From Anaerolineae bacterium (lineage in GTDB: Bacteria; Chloroflexota; Anaerolineae; JAFGEY01): a DNA stretch of 9,905 nucleotides. Made by a program: the position numbers and the translations under genes. Positions 6,256 to 9,905 of this stretch are shown here, piece by piece (within the stretch, counting starts at the first letter, position 1; each line of letters starts with the position of its first letter). Location: positions 1-9,905 of the forward strand of contig JAFGJF010000636.1 in NCBI GenBank assembly GCA_016929205.1, given 5' to 3'. The notes under the pieces were generated by a model. The model ran no database searches, had not been told where the DNA came from, and was given only the letters and a program-made list of their open reading frames with translations.

Positions 6256-7347
6256 ATGCCAGCATCCCCCTTTACCCGAGAGATCACTCCCGATTGGGAA
6301 AGCCTCATCCGGTGCGTTGCCCGAAAAGGGACCCCGGAGCGCGTCCATGTACTCGAATTGTTCCTGGACCTGGAGATCAAACAAGCGATATGCGAACGCT
6401 ACGATCTCTTGGAAGGAATAAACAAAAACGATCCTTTTTTCACTCAAAAGGCCGAGATCGCCATCCAACGTTTCCTGGGTTACGATTACGTTCTCGTGGG
6501 TCTGGAAGGTATGGATATGCCGATGCGCTGGCACACTGCTGAGGACACGGCCGAAAACAAACGCGAGATGGGGCGCAATTTTATCGACGAACACAGCGGC
6601 CCGATCACCTCATGGCAAGAGTTTGAAACCTACCCCTGGCCCGATCCCCGGGCCGCCACCACTAAAGCCTTGGAATGGTACGAAAAAAACCTGCCGGACG
6701 ATATGTGTCTCCTCGGTGGGTTGACCGGGCACTTTTGCGAGAATCTCGCCTGGTTGATGGGCTACGAGACGTTGTGCTACAAGCTCTATGACGAACCCGA
6801 CCTGGTCCAGGCCATCGCCGACCGCTGTCTCGATATCGATCGCCAGGTCATCGAGCGGCTGGTCCAATTCGACCGCGTCAAAATGATCTGGGGCTCCGAC
6901 GACATGGGGTTTCGCTCGGGTACACTGATCAGCCCCAAGGATACCCGTGCGCTGGTCCTGCCCGGGCACAAGGCGTTAGCCCGGCTCACACACGACGCCG
7001 GGCGGCTCTACATCCTGCACTCTTGTGGCAACCTGGAAGCGATTATGGACGACCTGATCGACGACGTCCAGATCGACGCCAAGCACTCGTTCGAAGATAC
7101 GATCGTCGACGTGCGGAAGGCCAAAACGCTGTGGGGCGATCGCGTCGCTCTGCTGGGCGGCATCGACATGGATTTTTTATGCCGTGCGGATGAGACCGCA
7201 ATTCGTAAACGGGTGCGGGATACACTGCAGATATGCCTGCCCGGCGGCGGATACTGTCTGGGCACGGGCAACACCGTCGCCAACTATCTGCCCGTGAACA
7301 ACTATTTGACTATGTTGGACGAAGGGCGGCGGTTCAGCTACCGATGA
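6256..7347 (+). CDS. URO-D superfamily protein, corrinoid-methyltransferase-like (not HemE)
   Basis: This 363-aa protein has the length and layout of the uroporphyrinogen decarboxylase superfamily barrel. The C-terminal half shows YILHSCGN, then LLGGID (barrel strand) and GGGYCLGTGNTV. H255, C257 and C334 match the H-x-C...C zinc triad of MtaA/MtbA-type methyltransferases, which bind and activate a thiol acceptor. HemE lacks this triad, and the N-terminal arginines typical of HemE substrate binding are not evident. Many bacterial paralogues in this family have no known substrate. It opens a tight operon with an APH-type kinase gene (4-bp overlap) and a GH92 gene, so a role in sugar or glycan metabolism, perhaps removal of a methyl group, is possible. 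No corrinoid protein gene is visible here to serve it, so methyl transfer remains unproven. Confidence 0.8.
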   Translation: MPASPFTREITPDWESLIRCVARKGTPERVHVLELFLDLEIKQAICERYDLLEGINKNDPFFTQKAEIAIQRFLGYDYVLVGLEGMDMPMRWHTAEDTAENKREMGRNFIDEHSGPITSWQEFETYPWPDPRAATTKALEWYEKNLPDDMCLLGGLTGHFCENLAWLMGYETLCYKLYDEPDLVQAIADRCLDIDRQVIERLVQFDRVKMIWGSDDMGFRSGTLISPKDTRALVLPGHKALARLTHDAGRLYILHSCGNLEAIMDDLIDDVQIDAKHSFEDTIVDVRKAKTLWGDRVALLGGIDMDFLCRADETAIRKRVRDTLQICLPGGGYCLGTGNTVANYLPVNNYLTMLDEGRRFSYR

Positions 7348-8276
7348 GCCAACCGGCTGGCCCGCCGTCCAGAGAAACCGTTCGCGCGCTGCTGGACGTG
7401 CTGATCCCCGAACACACGGCGTTTGCGATCCATGCGCTTCCGGGCAGTTATTCCAACGTGACGCACCTGGTCCAGGTGCGTTCCGGCGGCGGCACAGACA
7501 CACAGATCGTGGTCAGGCGGTACATCGAATGCAGCGCCGGGCAGGCTGAAAAGGCCCGCCTCGAATTCCGGACGCTGGCCCTGCTCCGAAATCACAGCAT
7601 ACCGGTCCCCGAACCATTGTACCTGGACGAGGCGGGCGCGCTGCTGGGCACGCCGGGGATTGTAACCCGCTATGTGCCCGGCACGCAGGTCATGTCGCCG
7701 CTCGATCCCCAGGCCTGGGCACGTACGCTGGCAACGATGCTGGCCAAAATCCATTCGGTGCCCTGTGATGCCGCCGCCAGGCAGTTTCTGCTCGACGCCA
7801 ACATAGAAGCAACGTGGTTCTTGCACGCTGGCGCCGTACCGGACTATATGCGCGCCCATCCCGATGGGGCAACGGTGTGGCAGGCGATCCACGATCGGTT
7901 CCCCGGCATCCAAGAGGTCAAACCGGCATTGGTGCACATTGACTATTGGCCGGGCAACGTGCTGTGGGAAGGAGAGCAGATCACGGCGGTCGTCGATTGG
8001 GAAGAGGCAGCCTATGGAGACACGGGGATCGACGTCGCCTACTGCCGGATGAACATGTTTCTCGATGGACTGGACCAGGCGGCGGGCGAATTTCTGAGCG
8101 CCTACGAAGCGGAAAGGGGTCCGGTCGCCAACCTCGCCTTCTGGGAGCTGGCGGCTGCGGCCCGGCCGATGATCGATCCGGAAGGATGGGAGATAACGGA
8201 ACCGGCCAAGGGAAATAGATTCAGACAGTTCATCAGGCATGCCAAACAGGGATGGTTTGATAGAGATGGTTCCTGA
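7344..8276 (+). CDS. APH-family phosphotransferase (kinase-like)
   Basis: This 310-aa protein belongs to the aminoglycoside phosphotransferase/choline kinase-like superfamily. An N-terminal nucleotide-loop region (PGSYSNVTHLV, about 32-42) precedes VVRRY (56-60). The hinge is at about VTRYVPG, the catalytic loop is HIDYWPGN (H198, D200, N205), and the Mg-binding segment is VVDWEEAAYGDTGID (D218). All the core catalytic residues appear intact. Its ATG overlaps the preceding stop as ATGA, and its own Shine-Dalgarno is poor (GGGCGG-like), so it is probably translated by coupling to the upstream gene. Members phosphorylate aminoglycosides, macrolides, sugars, homoserine, choline and other hydroxyl compounds. 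The neighbours (URO-D-like, GH92) favour a metabolic kinase acting on a sugar or sugar derivative rather than an antibiotic-resistance enzyme; that is inference. Confidence 0.85.
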   Translation: MSQPAGPPSRETVRALLDVLIPEHTAFAIHALPGSYSNVTHLVQVRSGGGTDTQIVVRRYIECSAGQAEKARLEFRTLALLRNHSIPVPEPLYLDEAGALLGTPGIVTRYVPGTQVMSPLDPQAWARTLATMLAKIHSVPCDAAARQFLLDANIEATWFLHAGAVPDYMRAHPDGATVWQAIHDRFPGIQEVKPALVHIDYWPGNVLWEGEQITAVVDWEEAAYGDTGIDVAYCRMNMFLDGLDQAAGEFLSAYEAERGPVANLAFWELAAAARPMIDPEGWEITEPAKGNRFRQFIRHAKQGWFDRDGS

Positions 8277-8297
8277 TCTGACATTTGTGGAGGTGTT

Positions 8298-9905
8298 ATG
8301 ATAAAGCGTCCCGTCGAGTGGGTCGATCCGTTGATCGATACCGCGAATCGTCGTTTCTTTTTTTTCAGCTCTGCCTGCCGGCCCTTTGGCATGGTCAACC
8401 TCAGTCCCGATACGGTAAACGGCGGAGCCTGGGGCAGCGGCTATCGCTACACTGAGCCATACGTACTGTGGTTCAGCCACGTGCACGCCTGGCAGTTGTC
8501 GGGTATTCCCGTCAAGCCAGCCACCGGCCCGTTTCGCGGTCACCTGGGATGCGAGGCCTACCGCTCCCGTTTTTCGCACGACGACGAGATCGTCCAGCCC
8601 GGATACCACGCCCTGGTCTTGCAGGACGATGGCATCCGCGTCGAATTGACCGCTACCGACCGGGTAGGATTTCACCGCTACACCTTTCCTCAATCCACCG
8701 AGAGCCACGTCCTCTTCGATCTGGGCGCCGAGGTCGGGCCGTCGCGCATGTCCGATGCATCAGTCCAGCGCGTCGACGGCTGCACGCTTGAGGGCTATGT
8801 CGAGAACGATGCCACGCGCCGCCGTCCCAAGCCAACCCGGATCTATTTTGTCGCGACGTTCGACCGCCCCTTTGACTCGATGGGCGCCTGGCAAGAGGGC
8901 AGATTATTGCAGGATATCGACGGCATCTCAGGCCCGGAAAGCGGCATCTGGGTGCGTTACCAGACGGCGCAAGACGAACAGATTCAGCTCAAGGTCGCGA
9001 TCTCGTACTGCAGCGTCGAGCAGGCGCGGCTCAACCTCGAAGCCGAACTGCCACATTGGGATTTCGACCGCGTGCGGCAGGAGGCCTACGACACTTGGGA
9101 TCGCTGGCTGGGCCGGATCGAGGTACAGGGCGGCACGAACGCACAGAAAACCAAATTCTATACCGATCTCTACCACGCCCTGCTCGGCCGCCGCCGGGTC
9201 AGCGACCACAACGGCGCATACCTGGACATGACCGGCGACGAGCCGGTGGTGCGCCGAATTGCGCTCGACGAACGGGGCCGTCCGCACTACGAACACCACA
9301 ACTCGGACGCCTTTTGGGGCGCGCAGTGGACGCTCAACGTGTTGTGGCCGCTCGCCTATCCCGCGATCACGCACAACTTTTGCCACACGCTGCTTGACGT
9401 GTACCGGAACGGCGGGCTGATTCCGCGCGGGCCCTCGGGCGGCAACTATACCTTTGTCATGATCTCGCCAACCTCCACGCCGCTGCTCGTCTCGGCCTAT
9501 CAAAAGGGGATTCGCTCTTTTGACGTTGAACAAGCGTACGAAGGGATGGTCAAGAACCACGGTCCGGGCGGCCTGATGAGCAAAGCCGGCTACGAGCATG
9601 ATAGTTGTCTGGGCGGCGGGGTCGAGTCCTATCTCGAACGCGGCTACGTGCCGTTGGGCATCCAGGCGCACGCCTTTCATTGTGACGGCGCCAGCCAAAC
9701 GCTGGAATACGCCTACTGCGACTGGTGCCTGGCACAGATGGCCGAGGTGACGGGCAAGACGGGCGACGCGAGGGTGTTTCTGCACCGCGCCGGCAACTAT
9801 CGCAATCTTTACGACGCCGGGAGCGGCTTTATGCGGCCGCGGCTGATAGACGGCTCCTGGCTCGAGGATTTCGATCCGATGTCGCCCCAGGGCTGGTGCG
9901 AGGGC
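8298..9905 (+). CDS. GH92 family alpha-mannosidase-like glycoside hydrolase (C-terminus cut by window end)
   Basis: The frame runs open from the ATG at 8298 to the window end, giving 536 residues of a family usually near 750. The N-terminal beta-sandwich domain is marked by WVDPLIDT (8-15) and RPFGMVNLSPDT (28-39). The (alpha/alpha)6 barrel shows HNSDAFWGAQWT (334-345) and GASQTLEYAYCDW (464-476), close to GH92 consensus. GH92 enzymes are calcium-dependent, inverting exo-alpha-mannosidases. The visible part ends at WCEG (533-536), at or near the conserved E-G segment, and the later Asp-rich catalytic motif lies beyond the window. The GH92 domain begins at the first residues, so there is no signal peptide or lipobox and the enzyme appears cytosolic, unlike most characterised Bacteroides members. 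The ATG follows GGAGG (8289-8293) by four bases and lies 21 bp after the kinase stop. The linkage it cleaves is not predictable. Confidence 0.88.
   Translation, partial: MIKRPVEWVDPLIDTANRRFFFFSSACRPFGMVNLSPDTVNGGAWGSGYRYTEPYVLWFSHVHAWQLSGIPVKPATGPFRGHLGCEAYRSRFSHDDEIVQPGYHALVLQDDGIRVELTATDRVGFHRYTFPQSTESHVLFDLGAEVGPSRMSDASVQRVDGCTLEGYVENDATRRRPKPTRIYFVATFDRPFDSMGAWQEGRLLQDIDGISGPESGIWVRYQTAQDEQIQLKVAISYCSVEQARLNLEAELPHWDFDRVRQEAYDTWDRWLGRIEVQGGTNAQKTKFYTDLYHALLGRRRVSDHNGAYLDMTGDEPVVRRIALDERGRPHYEHHNSDAFWGAQWTLNVLWPLAYPAITHNFCHTLLDVYRNGGLIPRGPSGGNYTFVMISPTSTPLLVSAYQKGIRSFDVEQAYEGMVKNHGPGGLMSKAGYEHDSCLGGGVESYLERGYVPLGIQAHAFHCDGASQTLEYAYCDWCLAQMAEVTGKTGDARVFLHRAGNYRNLYDAGSGFMRPRLIDGSWLEDFDPMSPQGWCEG

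Noticed and set aside
7344..8276. Annotation as an aminoglycoside-resistance gene.
   Set aside because: The fold is shared by many metabolic kinases and the operon context is carbohydrate-like; nothing visible identifies a known resistance subclass.
8358..8365. Run of eight T near the 5' end of the GH92 gene, considered as a phase-variation tract.
   Set aside because: Eight bases is short for a slippage switch, the frame is intact, and the run encodes hydrophobic residues within a conserved domain.
7338..8708. Leftward 456-codon open frame opposite the kinase and GH92 genes.
   Set aside because: It is the antisense of two clear protein families, shows low-complexity basic composition and has no motifs; GC-rich codon use opens such frames.

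Overview
The window looks like a chromosomal segment of a free-living bacterium. It is moderately GC-rich, with Shine-Dalgarno sites and near-consensus sigma-70 promoters. The gene mix (a CarH-type B12 photoreceptor, a long TspO/MBR protein, a cytosolic-looking GH92 mannosidase, a zinc-motif URO-D-family methyltransferase-like protein, an ADP-ribosylglycohydrolase) suggests Chloroflexota (Anaerolineae/Caldilineae-like). That is inference from gene content; no marker gene or RNA gene is present to prove it. I see no tRNA, rRNA, CRISPR array, IS element or integrase.

Left region (1-2367): an ADP-ribosylglycohydrolase gene runs leftward and is cut by the window start. It diverges from a 421-aa right-handed beta-helix protein. 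The 159-bp gap between them holds a plausible promoter for each direction.

Middle region (2488-6168): an MFS efflux-type transporter points rightward and converges on a leftward TspO/MBR-family membrane protein gene. Divergent from the latter is a MerR-HTH plus cobalamin-binding regulator with both CarH signatures (W-x9-E-H and E-x-H-x-x-G), followed after 36 bp by a DUF1499 membrane protein. The tspO-carH gap holds a perfect 16-bp inverted repeat. Each arm supplies the TTGACA -35 box of one of two outward-facing promoters, both with 17-bp spacers and consensus or near-consensus -10 boxes. This reads as a compact light/B12-controlled unit: one regulator, one symmetric operator, and two outputs (TspO-like protein; regulator plus DUF1499).

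Right region (6179-9905): a promoter with a perfect TATAAT drives a likely operon. It starts with a URO-D-superfamily protein carrying an H-x-C...C zinc motif, as in corrinoid:coenzyme M methyltransferases rather than HemE. An APH-type kinase gene overlaps it by ATGA, and a GH92 alpha-mannosidase-family gene without a signal peptide follows after 21 bp and runs off the window end. The set suggests intracellular processing of an imported, possibly modified, mannose-containing glycan; that function is inference.
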